Source of the DNA: Anaerolineales bacterium
GTDB lineage: Bacteria > Chloroflexota > Anaerolineae > Promineifilales > Promineifilaceae
NCBI GenBank assembly: GCA_020432595.1
Contig: JAGQGA010000344.1
Location: 1 to 6,227 of the forward strand
Reading direction: 5' to 3'
DNA length: 6,227 nucleotides
Positions 1-6,125 of this stretch are shown here, piece by piece. The translations under genes and the position numbers were made by a program. The notes beneath the pieces are model-generated. The model made no database searches. It had not been told where the DNA came from and saw nothing but the letters and a program-made list of their open reading frames with translations. How positions within the stretch are numbered: position 1 is the stretch's first letter; every line of letters begins with the position of its first letter.

Positions 1-1651
1 TAGCATTTTTGCCATTGTAAAGCGGCTGTACCCCCAGCACAATTGGGATTATCTCGCCATATTGCGCCCGATAATCGGCTATAAACTGCCGTGCCTGCGC
101 CACGTCAAAGAGGGGCTGGGTAATGGCAAAGTCGGCACCGCAATCCATTTTTTTACGCAGCAACTTCATCTCCCGCTCCGGCTCCTTGGGGGTCAGGCTG
201 AGGGCGCAGCCGACGGTGAAGTTGGTGGGCTGGTCAATGGCGCTGCCCCGCTTGTCCACCCCGGCATTAAGCTGGGTTTTGATTAGCTCAATGAGACCTG
301 TGGGCACGATGTCGTAATTGTCGGCTGCGTCAGGGTAGTCGCCAATTTTGCTGGGGTCGCCCATGGTGACAAAGAGATTACGGATGCCGAGGGCGTGGGC
401 GGCGAGCAGGTCGCCCTGAATGCGGAGCAAATTACGGCCACGGGTGGGGAAGTGGAGGATGGTTTCCAACCCGCTGGCCTGCTGCACCAAGTGGGCGGCA
501 GCCCAGGCACTCATCCGCATTCGCGCCAGGGGAATGTCGGCAATGTTGAGGCAGGTAACACCGGCCTGCTGAAGCATTTGCACGCTGGTAAGCAGCTTTT
601 GCGTGCCAATGCCGCGTGGCGGGGTCATTTCGACAGTGGTGATAAAACGGCCGTTTTGCAAATCCCGCGCCAGTTGGGTGGGTTGGTCGGCAACGGCCGT
701 TAACTGCTTCTCCTGCTGCACCAGCTCCACACGCGGCACGGGGCGTGAAGGGGGTTTGGGGCTATCAATCGCCGCTCGCATCGCCGCAATATGCTTTTCC
801 GTCGTGCCGCAGCAACCACCCACCAATCGCGCCCCCGCCGCCACAAAATCGGCCACGTAGTCGGCAAAGTAGCTGGGGGTGGCGGGGTAAAACATGCGAC
901 CGCCCGGCGTTTGCTCCGGCCACCCAGCGTTGGGCATAGCAACCAGCGGCACCTGGGGGGCGATGTGGCGCATCGTTGCCAGCAGCCGCAAAATTTGCGC
1001 CGGGCCGCTGCTGCAATTGACTCCCATTGCGTCCACATCGAGCGCGGCTAACCTGTTGGCAATGTCGGCGGCGGTATGGCCGAGCAGGGTGCGGTCGTCA
1101 CGAGTAAAGGTCATTTGTGCCAACAAGGGCAAATCAGGGGCGATGGTGCGGGCGGCAGAAACGGCCGTTTCCACCTCGCGCAAATCCGATGCTGTTTCTA
1201 CAATGAGCAAATCTACTCCGGCCTTAACCAGCGCCTCAATTTGCTCGGCAAAGGCGGCTTCGGCCTGCGCCAAGCTAATTCGCCCCAGCGGAGCCAGTGT
1301 GCCCCCCAGCGGCCCCACCGACCCCGCCAGCCAGATGGGACGAAAGCTGCTGTCAATGACGCGGCGGGCAATGGAAACGGCCGTTTCGTTGATCACCCGC
1401 ACCTGTTCCCCCAGCCCATACTCATCCAGCTTGAGCCGGTTCGCGCCAAAGCTGTTGGTTTCAATAATATCGGCTCCCGCTTCGACATAAGCGCGGTGGA
1501 CATCGGCCACCAGCTTGGGATTTTGTAGGTTAAGCAGTTCAAACGGCTGGTCACTTTGCACCCCCAGCCCATACAGCATCGTCCCCATCGCCCCATCTAG
1601 CAGCAGCGGTTTTTCTTGTTGCAGGCGTTGCCGCCACATCTCTCGGTTCAT
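1..1651 (-). CDS. yitJ: Bifunctional homocysteine S-methyltransferase / 5,10-methylenetetrahydrofolate reductase (YitJ type), C-terminus cut by window edge
   Basis: Cytoplasmic enzyme of methionine synthesis. The N-terminal half transfers a methyl group to homocysteine, and the C-terminal half reduces 5,10-methylene-THF to 5-methyl-THF using FAD. I translated 550 uninterrupted codons from the ATG at 1651 to the left edge. Residues about 13-300 form the homocysteine methyltransferase barrel, with LLLDGAMGTMLYG (16-28), ETNSFGAN (64-71) and the zinc ligands Cys213 (GVNC) and Cys280-Cys281 (GGCCGTT). Residues about 325-550 form the MTHFR barrel, with Glu341 (VEMTPP), HFPTRGRN (400-407), TMGDPSKIGDYP (429-440, the Asp that contacts flavin in MetF) and ITQPLFD (510-516). 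Domain order and local motifs match Bacillus subtilis YitJ, which is about 612 residues, so some 60 residues are missing. It follows ndh by 60 nt with no terminator and is probably co-transcribed. No clear Shine-Dalgarno precedes the start. A second ATG at 1639 is possible but has no correctly spaced site. The family assignment is firm. Confidence 0.95.
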   Translation of the reverse strand, partial: MNREMWRQRLQQEKPLLLDGAMGTMLYGLGVQSDQPFELLNLQNPKLVADVHRAYVEAGADIIETNSFGANRLKLDEYGLGEQVRVINETAVSIARRVIDSSFRPIWLAGSVGPLGGTLAPLGRISLAQAEAAFAEQIEALVKAGVDLLIVETASDLREVETAVSAARTIAPDLPLLAQMTFTRDDRTLLGHTAADIANRLAALDVDAMGVNCSSGPAQILRLLATMRHIAPQVPLVAMPNAGWPEQTPGGRMFYPATPSYFADYVADFVAAGARLVGGCCGTTEKHIAAMRAAIDSPKPPSRPVPRVELVQQEKQLTAVADQPTQLARDLQNGRFITTVEMTPPRGIGTQKLLTSVQMLQQAGVTCLNIADIPLARMRMSAWAAAHLVQQASGLETILHFPTRGRNLLRIQGDLLAAHALGIRNLFVTMGDPSKIGDYPDAADNYDIVPTGLIELIKTQLNAGVDKRGSAIDQPTNFTVGCALSLTPKEPEREMKLLRKKMDCGADFAITQPLFDVAQARQFIADYRAQYGEIIPIVLGVQPLYNGKNA

Positions 1652-1660
1652 TTTTTGTTG

Positions 1661-1713
1661 GACAGGATTAACAGAATTAACAGGATTTTGTTCTTCATCC
1701 TGTTAATCCTGTC
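1661..1713. repeat. GACAGGATTAACAGGAT-type intergenic repeat with inverted arms
   Basis: The gap between ndh and the yitJ-like gene is nearly filled by one repeat. On the plus strand 1662-1688 is three 9-nt units, ACAGGATTA, ACAGAATTA and ACAGGATTT. After a short spacer comes the inverted copy ATCCTGTTAATCCTGTC (1697-1713). The arms 1661-1677 and 1697-1713 pair at 16 of 17 positions around a 19-nt loop. An alternative pairing with 1670-1686 gives 15 of 17 around about 10 nt. The right arm overlaps two bases of the ndh stop codon (1712-1714). The hairpin ends 9 nt before the downstream ATG. On the transcribed strand it is followed by A-rich sequence rather than a T-run, so it is not an intrinsic terminator. 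I recall similar AATCCTGT-unit repeats in intergenic DNA of unrelated environmental bacteria, but could not check this here. Confidence 0.8.
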
Positions 1714-2995
1714 AAAAATTCTTCTCTCCCGGTGCTTGATCCAGAATCAACCGCACGGAACGGTCATAGGTGAAATAATTCCACACCCAGTTGATAAAGA
1801 CCGTGGCGCGGTTGCGAAAGCCAAGCAGGGTGATGAGGTGGAGGAACAACCACGCCAGCCACGCCAAAAAGCCCCGCAGCGGGATGCGGTTGTAAATCCA
1901 GGCCACGGCGCGGCTGCGGCCGATGGTCGCCATGATTCCCCGGTCGTGATAGCTGAATGAGCGCAGCGGCTGCCCGGCTATGTTGGCTAAAATGTTGTAG
2001 GCGGCCAGTTCCCCCTGCTGCTGCGCCACCGGGATGAGCATCGGGTACGGCTGGCCGTCGGGGTCTTCCAAATGGGCCATGTCGCCGACGGCATAGACGT
2101 GGTTGAGGCCAAGAACGGCCGTTGTTGGCGTAATCGGCAGCCGCCCACCCCGTTGCAACGGCACGCCCAGCAGGTCAGCCAATGGCGACCCCTTCACCCC
2201 CGCCGCCCAAACCAGCGTGTGGGTGGGAATAACTGTGCCGTCGCCCAAATGAACGGCATCGGCGGTTACTTCGGTGACGCGCTGCCCCAGCAGCACCTCC
2301 ACTCCCAGCGAGCGCAACTGCTCGACGGCCGCTTTTCGCAGCTTTTCCGGGTAGGGAGCCAGCAAATGGGGCTGCATTTCCACCAAAATGACGCGAGCGT
2401 GAAGCTGTTTTTGCGGATATTCGACGTTGAGAACGTGGTTATACAGTTCGTAGATCGCCCCCGCTGTTTCAATGCCCGTTGGCCCGCCACCCACCACCAC
2501 AATCGTCGTTAGCGCCGCCACCTGCGCCGGGTCATCGCTCCAAGTGGCGCGTTCAAAGAGGCGCAGGACGTGGTTTCGCAGTTCAATGGCATCACTGAGG
2601 GTGCGTAGCTCCAGGGCATGGCGCTGGAAACTGTCGTTGCCAAAGTAGGTGGGGGTGCTGCCGGTCGCCAAAATCAGATAGTCATATGGCTCCTGGTACT
2701 GCTGGCCGCCGCTGTGGATGTGGAGCAAACGGCCGTTTGTGTCCACCGCCACCACCTCTCCCAGCAAAAACTCCACGTTTCGCTTGCGGCGAAAGATGTT
2801 GCGTACTGGGTATGCAATTTCGCTGGGATCAAGGGCACAGGTGGCAACCTGGTAAAGCAGCGGGGTAAAGGTGTGGTAGTTATTGCGGTCTACCAACAGC
2901 ACCTCAACTGGCTTGTTTGCCAGGGCGCGGGCGGCAAACAGCCCGCCAAAACCCGCGCCCACAATGACAACTCGTGGTTTTGTTGGTTCAGACAT
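1712..2995 (-). CDS. ndh: Type II NADH:quinone oxidoreductase (NDH-2), FAD-dependent
   Basis: Single-subunit, non-proton-pumping respiratory dehydrogenase that oxidises NADH and reduces membrane quinone at the inner face of the membrane. The 427-residue length is normal for the family. Two dinucleotide-binding folds are visible: GAGFGG (13-18) for FAD and VVVGGGPTG (166-174) for NAD. ATGS (110-113), WAAGV (263-267) and the second FAD contact VYAVGD (300-305) are in their expected places. PVAQQQG (322-328) fits the AQ...QG motif near the quinone site. The tail from about 373 to 407 (GFLAWLAWLFLHLITLLGF, then WVWNYF) is hydrophobic and aromatic, as expected for the membrane-binding C-terminus. 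The ATG at 2995 has a good ribosome binding site. The gene lies just downstream of the LysM gene's terminator and 60 nt upstream of the yitJ-like gene. Some relatives act on other quinone or ferredoxin partners, but NDH-2 is the best reading. Confidence 0.93.
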   Translation of the reverse strand: MSEPTKPRVVIVGAGFGGLFAARALANKPVEVLLVDRNNYHTFTPLLYQVATCALDPSEIAYPVRNIFRRKRNVEFLLGEVVAVDTNGRLLHIHSGGQQYQEPYDYLILATGSTPTYFGNDSFQRHALELRTLSDAIELRNHVLRLFERATWSDDPAQVAALTTIVVVGGGPTGIETAGAIYELYNHVLNVEYPQKQLHARVILVEMQPHLLAPYPEKLRKAAVEQLRSLGVEVLLGQRVTEVTADAVHLGDGTVIPTHTLVWAAGVKGSPLADLLGVPLQRGGRLPITPTTAVLGLNHVYAVGDMAHLEDPDGQPYPMLIPVAQQQGELAAYNILANIAGQPLRSFSYHDRGIMATIGRSRAVAWIYNRIPLRGFLAWLAWLFLHLITLLGFRNRATVFINWVWNYFTYDRSVRLILDQAPGEKNF

Positions 2996-3000
2996 GATTT

Positions 3001-3009
3001 TCTCCCTTA
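3001..3009 (-). promoter_or_regulatory. Ribosome binding site of ndh
   Basis: On the minus strand TAAGGGAGA lies 5 nt before the ATG at 2995. It is a good Shine-Dalgarno match and supports that start. No convincing -35/-10 pair could be picked out between it and the terminator at 3040. Confidence 0.75.
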
Positions 3010-3039
3010 GTCCACGCTCTGTTTTCCAGAAAGGCAGGT

Positions 3040-3068
3040 AAAAAAAGAGCGCCTCTGTTGAGACGCTC
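3040..3068 (-). terminator. Intrinsic terminator of the LysM protein gene
   Basis: Read on the minus strand, GAGCGTCTC, loop AACA, GAGGCGCTC forms a 9-bp stem with one G-U wobble at the sixth pair, followed directly by seven T (3046 down to 3040). It starts 21 nt after the LysM gene's stop codon, which is classic spacing. It separates that transcript from ndh, 44 nt further on. Confidence 0.92.
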
Positions 3069-3089
3069 GTATTTTCCTTGATTCTGTCC

Positions 3090-4715
3090 TTAACCGCGTC
3101 TTAGCAGGACAACCCCAATGCCTGCCAACAGCACCAGCATCACGGCTGCACCAATGATGATGGGGCCAAGGTTGCTAAAGAGGCCACCTTCATCGGCGGG
3201 GGCGGCAGGAACGGCCGTTGGTTCAGCCGCTGGAGCTTCAGTGGTGGTTGTATCCACGGCCGCCACGGCTTGCTGCTCTTGCACCCCAAAAGCAACGGGA
3301 ACCACAATCCCCTCGGTCAGTGCCACGGCCCAGCTATCGGCCGTGGTCGTGCCAAAGTTGGCGGGCGGGAAGATTTGCACCTGATAATTGTCGGCTTCCA
3401 GCCCTTCAAAGCAGTAGGGTTCGCTCACGCCATCCGAAACGTAGGTGGCAACGGTGTTGCCAGCGCGGGAAAGGGTGATCGCGGCATCTGCCACCAATGC
3501 TTCGCCAGTGTCCTGCGCTCCATCAGAATTGTTGTCCATGTAGGCGGCCACACACACGGTACCGAGGTTGGCAGCAGGTTGTGCAGCTTCAGGAACGGCC
3601 GTTGGTTCTGGCTCTGGCGTAGGTTCTTCGGCGGCGGTTTCAGACCCGCTACCCTCTTCAGCGGCGGCGGTTGGCTCTTCGGCGGCGGTTTCGGCTTCGG
3701 CAGGAACGGCCGTTGGCTCTGCGGCTGCGGCATTAGGCAACGCAATAAACAGCTCTTGCCCTGTAGCAATAAAAGCCGGGTCATTGTTGATTTCTCGAAT
3801 ATGTGGCAGTGCCTCTTCCGGCGTCATGTTGAGTGCCGGGGCATAGCGAATGGCAATTGTCCAGAAGGAGTCACCCGGCTGTACCACATGGATAATAGCA
3901 CCATCAGCACGCGGCGTGGGCGTGGGACCAGGCGTTGGCGAAGGTAAGGGCTGGGCTGGTGCAGCATTGCCACCCCCGCTACTGCTTGCAGCCGTGCCAC
4001 CAATTTCATAAAGCCCAAAGGTATCCATAAAGAAAGCATTGTTACGATATGCTTCTTTGGCGGCAAACTCCACCCAAACGGTCATATTAGGCTGCGTTGC
4101 CGTAAACTCATGCACAAAAACGGGATAGGCTAGGTAAAAAGGATTGACGTTGCCTGCATTCCACCAGCCGCTGTAGCTAATGGCACCTTCATCTCGCCAG
4201 GCTGCCCCTTGGGGACTAGCCCCCAAACGTACCTGCCCTGCATCCAGCTTGCCTGGAGCAATCTTCTGGCCGTTTTCGTAATTTTCAACAATGTCAATAT
4301 AAATGGGGGCGACAAGGCGATAGCGTTTACCCGGCACAAGGTTGTTGACGTTTTGTGAAAGGGCAGAATACATAGGTGCCCACCCTTTAAATACCTTGAC
4401 GGCATAGGCACCATCACGGAAAAAGAGGCTCCGCTCGTCCATAGGCGCGTCTTCGATATACCAAACAACACTTTCGGGGCGATAGGCGACACCGTTTGAA
4501 CCAGGAAAGCTGGCATTGTCCACATAGTGGAGCGTCCAGCCGTCGGGAACCGTTAGCTCAGCCGCACCATCTTGTTTGTGATGTCCTTGCTCAAAGCCGC
4601 CATTTACCAGCAAGTTTGGTCCTTGATCCTGAGCAAAGGCACTGCTGGTGAAGACTACAACCAAACCAAACACGATGCCCATTATTAACCAACGGACAAA
4701 ATTTTTCTTCTCCAT
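3090..4715 (-). CDS. Secreted, membrane-anchored LysM surface protein with CBM-like and SdrD/Cna-B-like domains
   Basis: Predicted cell-envelope protein of 541 residues whose ligand and exact role are unknown. Residues 1-28 form a Sec signal peptide (KK near the N-terminus, hydrophobic core 9-22, likely cleavage after AFA28). Residues about 33-238 open with NLLVNGGFEQG and end in FFMDTFGLYEIG, the layout of a carbohydrate-binding-module-like jelly-roll. A PSPTPGPTPTPR linker (258-269) leads to one LysM domain (275-327: HVVQPGDSFWTIAIRY to TGQELFIALP), which normally binds peptidoglycan or chitin-type glycans. A Glu/Ala/Thr/Pro linker (328-382) precedes an SdrD/Cna-B-like beta domain (384-476) with the calcium-site pattern DNNSDGAQDTGE (394-405) and YCFEGLEADNYQV. 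A second linker leads to a transmembrane helix (about 514-537) and a cytoplasmic RRG tail. There is no LPXTG motif, so anchoring is by the helix. The strong ribosome binding site and own terminator suggest a monocistronic gene. Domain calls are from motifs: the LysM is firm, the two beta domains less so. Confidence 0.88.
   Translation of the reverse strand: MEKKNFVRWLIMGIVFGLVVVFTSSAFAQDQGPNLLVNGGFEQGHHKQDGAAELTVPDGWTLHYVDNASFPGSNGVAYRPESVVWYIEDAPMDERSLFFRDGAYAVKVFKGWAPMYSALSQNVNNLVPGKRYRLVAPIYIDIVENYENGQKIAPGKLDAGQVRLGASPQGAAWRDEGAISYSGWWNAGNVNPFYLAYPVFVHEFTATQPNMTVWVEFAAKEAYRNNAFFMDTFGLYEIGGTAASSSGGGNAAPAQPLPSPTPGPTPTPRADGAIIHVVQPGDSFWTIAIRYAPALNMTPEEALPHIREINNDPAFIATGQELFIALPNAAAAEPTAVPAEAETAAEEPTAAAEEGSGSETAAEEPTPEPEPTAVPEAAQPAANLGTVCVAAYMDNNSDGAQDTGEALVADAAITLSRAGNTVATYVSDGVSEPYCFEGLEADNYQVQIFPPANFGTTTADSWAVALTEGIVVPVAFGVQEQQAVAAVDTTTTEAPAAEPTAVPAAPADEGGLFSNLGPIIIGAAVMLVLLAGIGVVLLRRG
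3567..3734 (-). repeat. In-frame low-complexity repeat encoding the Glu/Ala/Thr/Pro linker
   Basis: This part of the LysM gene encodes residues 328-383, a linker built from EPTAVP and ETAAEEPT units. TCTTCGGCGGCGGTTTC occurs exactly at 3625-3641 and 3676-3692, 51 nt (17 codons) apart and in frame. CAGGAACGGCCGTTGG occurs at 3590-3605 and 3701-3716, with a third copy at 3206-3221 in the second linker. The pattern suggests growth by small duplications, so linker length may differ between strains. Confidence 0.75.
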
Positions 4716-4719
4716 GAAA

Positions 4720-4726
4720 TTCCTCC
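4720..4726 (-). promoter_or_regulatory. Ribosome binding site of the LysM protein gene
   Basis: On the minus strand GGAGGAA stands with its GGAGG core 6 nt before the ATG at 4715, a near-ideal Shine-Dalgarno. It fixes the start that gives a proper Sec signal peptide. It is the strongest ribosome binding site in the window and predicts efficient translation. Confidence 0.88.
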
Positions 4727-4849
4727 AGCCACATAAATATAAGCGGCCGTTGATTTTATTGACGAGGTTGCTGTTGAGCCGCTTGATGTGCTGTCCACAG
4801 TTCTATGCATTTTGTGGATTAGACAACAATCTTCTTCTTATTACGTTGC

Positions 4850-4881
4850 AAAAATATAGCGCAATGAGCCATTGCGCTATA
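4850..4881 (-). terminator. Intrinsic terminator of the aminotransferase gene
   Basis: A perfect 12-bp inverted repeat, TATAGCGCAATG (4855-4866) and CATTGCGCTATA (4870-4881), encloses a 3-nt loop. On the minus strand the stem is followed by five T (4854 down to 4850). It lies about 80 nt after the aminotransferase stop codon. On the plus strand the stem is followed by AAATC with no T-run, so it works in one direction. Confidence 0.85.
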
Positions 4882-4963
4882 AATCAGCGGCAAATTGTAG
4901 CATAGATCACAATCACTACCAGTTTTTAAGGATAAATGTGAGAAATAGTTTAATGGATCGGTC

Positions 4964-6115
4964 TCACAGAAGTGCGTCTAAGGCTGTGAGCAGCACTTCG
5001 ATGTCGGCCGGGGTGTTGTATGCTTGCACCGATACGCGGATGAACTGGTGGCCGTTCCAACTGATGAGCGGTACTTCAACGCGATACTCATCATAGAGGC
5101 GGCGTTTGAGCACATCTAAATCGGTGGGGGGCAGGGGCGCAATGACAAGCTGCTGGAAGAAGCGATTATCAGCGGGATAGAGGGGGTTTAGCCCGGTAAG
5201 CTGACAAAGCTGCGCCAGCGTAGATTTGGCTAATTCGTGGCACTGTTGCTGTACCTGCGACCAGTTGTGGTCTGCTTGGAATTGGATGGCGGCAGGGACG
5301 GAAAGATAGGAGGAGAGGTCGTCGGTGCCGAGGTATTCCAAATGGTCAAGGAAGTTGGAGCCAGACGGCCGTTCACTTTCCCACCCCCAACTAACCACCA
5401 GCGGCTCTAGCAATGGCTGCACCTCGCGCCTGGCATAAAGAAAAGCTGACCCTTTTGGGGCACTTAGCCATTTATGGCAGTTGCCAGTGTAAAAATCGGC
5501 TCCCATGTTGGTGAGATCAAGCGGAATTTGGCCGGGGGCGTGGGCACCATCTACCAGCGTCAGAATGCCGGCCTCGCGGGCGCGGTGGCAAATGGCTTCG
5601 ACGGGCAGCCGCAGGGCCGTGGCCGAAGTGATGTGGCTGAGATAAATGATCTTGGTGCGTGGGGTTACCCCTTGCCAAAGCTGCTCCACGATCTCTTCGG
5701 GGGAGGTGGCGGGTAAGGGAATGGGCTGGCGTACATAGCGAAACCCTTTTTTCTGGCTGACAAACCGCCAAACGCGGTCACAGGCACCGTATTCATGATC
5801 AGTGGTTAACACCTCATCATCGGCGGTTAGGGACAGTGCCCGCGCCACAATGTTGACCCCAAAGGTCGCATTGGGAATGTAAACGAGGTCGTCACCCTGA
5901 ACGTGCAAATACGTACCCAAGGCATGACGGGCTGTTTGCAAATAGCCTGTTAGCTCCCGGCCAATAAACTTAACGGGTTGACGCTCAATTTGGTGCTGCC
6001 ATGCTTGATAGACTTCAAAAACGGGGCGGGGTGTGGCGCCAAATGAGCCGTGATTTAGAAAAACAACGTCAGGATCTAGCAAAAAAAGATCACGAAATGA
6101 GTTTGTTGAGTCCAT
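4964..6115 (-). CDS. Class V aminotransferase-fold PLP-dependent enzyme, isopenicillin N epimerase-like
   Basis: Cytoplasmic fold-type I PLP enzyme of the aminotransferase class V / cysteine desulfurase group, closest by motif to proteins annotated as isopenicillin N epimerase (CefD-like). Numbered from the ATG at 6115 it has 383 residues, about normal. NHGSFGATP (21-29) is the N-terminal substrate and phosphate loop. ATFGVN (83-88) and HEYGACDRVW (107-116) line the active site. Asp189 and His192 in LVDGAHAPG (187-195) contact the PLP ring. Lys215 in GNCHKWLSAPKG (211-222) is the Schiff-base lysine. YLGTDDLSSYLSVPAAIQF (261-279) and Arg359 in FIRVSVQAYNT (358-368) fit the carboxylate-binding end. 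All catalytic residues are present. The true substrate cannot be read from sequence. A beta-lactam role is unlikely because no such genes are nearby, and epimerase, C-S lyase (EgtE-like) or transaminase activity are all possible. The frame extends to a TTG at 6178, but that start has no good ribosome binding site and adds a hydrophobic leader that the family lacks. Confidence 0.9.
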   Translation of the reverse strand: MDSTNSFRDLFLLDPDVVFLNHGSFGATPRPVFEVYQAWQHQIERQPVKFIGRELTGYLQTARHALGTYLHVQGDDLVYIPNATFGVNIVARALSLTADDEVLTTDHEYGACDRVWRFVSQKKGFRYVRQPIPLPATSPEEIVEQLWQGVTPRTKIIYLSHITSATALRLPVEAICHRAREAGILTLVDGAHAPGQIPLDLTNMGADFYTGNCHKWLSAPKGSAFLYARREVQPLLEPLVVSWGWESERPSGSNFLDHLEYLGTDDLSSYLSVPAAIQFQADHNWSQVQQQCHELAKSTLAQLCQLTGLNPLYPADNRFFQQLVIAPLPPTDLDVLKRRLYDEYRVEVPLISWNGHQFIRVSVQAYNTPADIEVLLTALDALL

Positions 6116-6118
6116 AAA

Positions 6119-6125
6119 TCCTTCC
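6119..6125 (-). promoter_or_regulatory. Ribosome binding site that decides the aminotransferase start
   Basis: On the minus strand GGAAGGA ends 3 nt before the ATG at 6115 (6 nt if GGAA is the pairing core). The upstream TTG at 6178 has nothing comparable, so this site supports the shorter 383-residue protein and makes 6116-6178 untranslated leader. Confidence 0.75.

Larger units (their letters stand above)
646..3714. repeat. Dispersed palindrome AACGGCCGTT, nine exact copies
   Basis: Exact copies lie at 646-655, 692-701, 1160-1169, 1376-1385, 2114-2123, 2728-2737, 3210-3219, 3594-3603 and 3705-3714. Four are in the yitJ-like gene, two in ndh and three in the LysM gene. Several extend as longer palindromes: AAAACGGCCGTTTT at 644-657, GAAACGGCCGTTTC at 1158-1171 and 1374-1387, and CAAACGGCCGTTTG at 2726-2739. 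Near copies with one mismatch are at 5364-5373 in the aminotransferase gene and 4742-4751 in the gap upstream of the LysM gene. On base composition well under 0.1 exact copies would be expected in a window this size. The core CGGCCG is also the EagI recognition sequence. Confidence 0.95.

Noticed and set aside
894..1490. 198-codon plus-strand open frame, and similar frames at 395-703 and 3270-3947
   Set aside because: They lie antisense inside well-supported genes, show no domain-like sequence, and are explained by GC-rich codon use on the opposite strand.
1652..1711. SAM riboswitch (S-box) upstream of the yitJ-like gene, as in Bacillus subtilis
   Set aside because: The gap is only 60 nt and is filled by the AACAGGATT repeat. 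There is no room for the four-helix S-box, and no K-turn or terminator is seen.
1661..1713. CRISPR-like or integron-like repeat
   Set aside because: The units are 9 nt with no spacers of constant length and no integrase or cas gene nearby. It is a single intergenic repeat.
3090..3180. LPXTG-type sortase anchor at the end of the LysM protein
   Set aside because: No LPXTG or close variant precedes the hydrophobic segment. The helix with an RRG tail is a plain membrane anchor.
4736..4764. Promoter for the LysM gene with -10 TATATT (4736-4741, minus strand)
   Set aside because: The -10 matches 5 of 6, but no -35 element is found at 16-18 nt spacing. The alternative TTGTTG (4824-4829) has only a poor -10 at 16 nt. 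It is not strong enough to list.
4791..4821. Possible DnaA boxes: TAATCCACA (minus strand, 4813-4821, 8 of 9 to TTATCCACA) and CTGTCCACA (4791-4799, 7 of 9)
   Set aside because: There are two imperfect boxes only, with no AT-rich unwinding region, no dnaA/dnaN/gyrB context and no cluster. Chance or an operator is more likely than an origin.
4937..4968. TGTGAGA/TCTCACA inverted repeat at the aminotransferase stop codon as a terminator
   Set aside because: The arms are only 7 bp with an 18-nt loop and no T-run. The perfect stem at 4855-4881 is a far better terminator.
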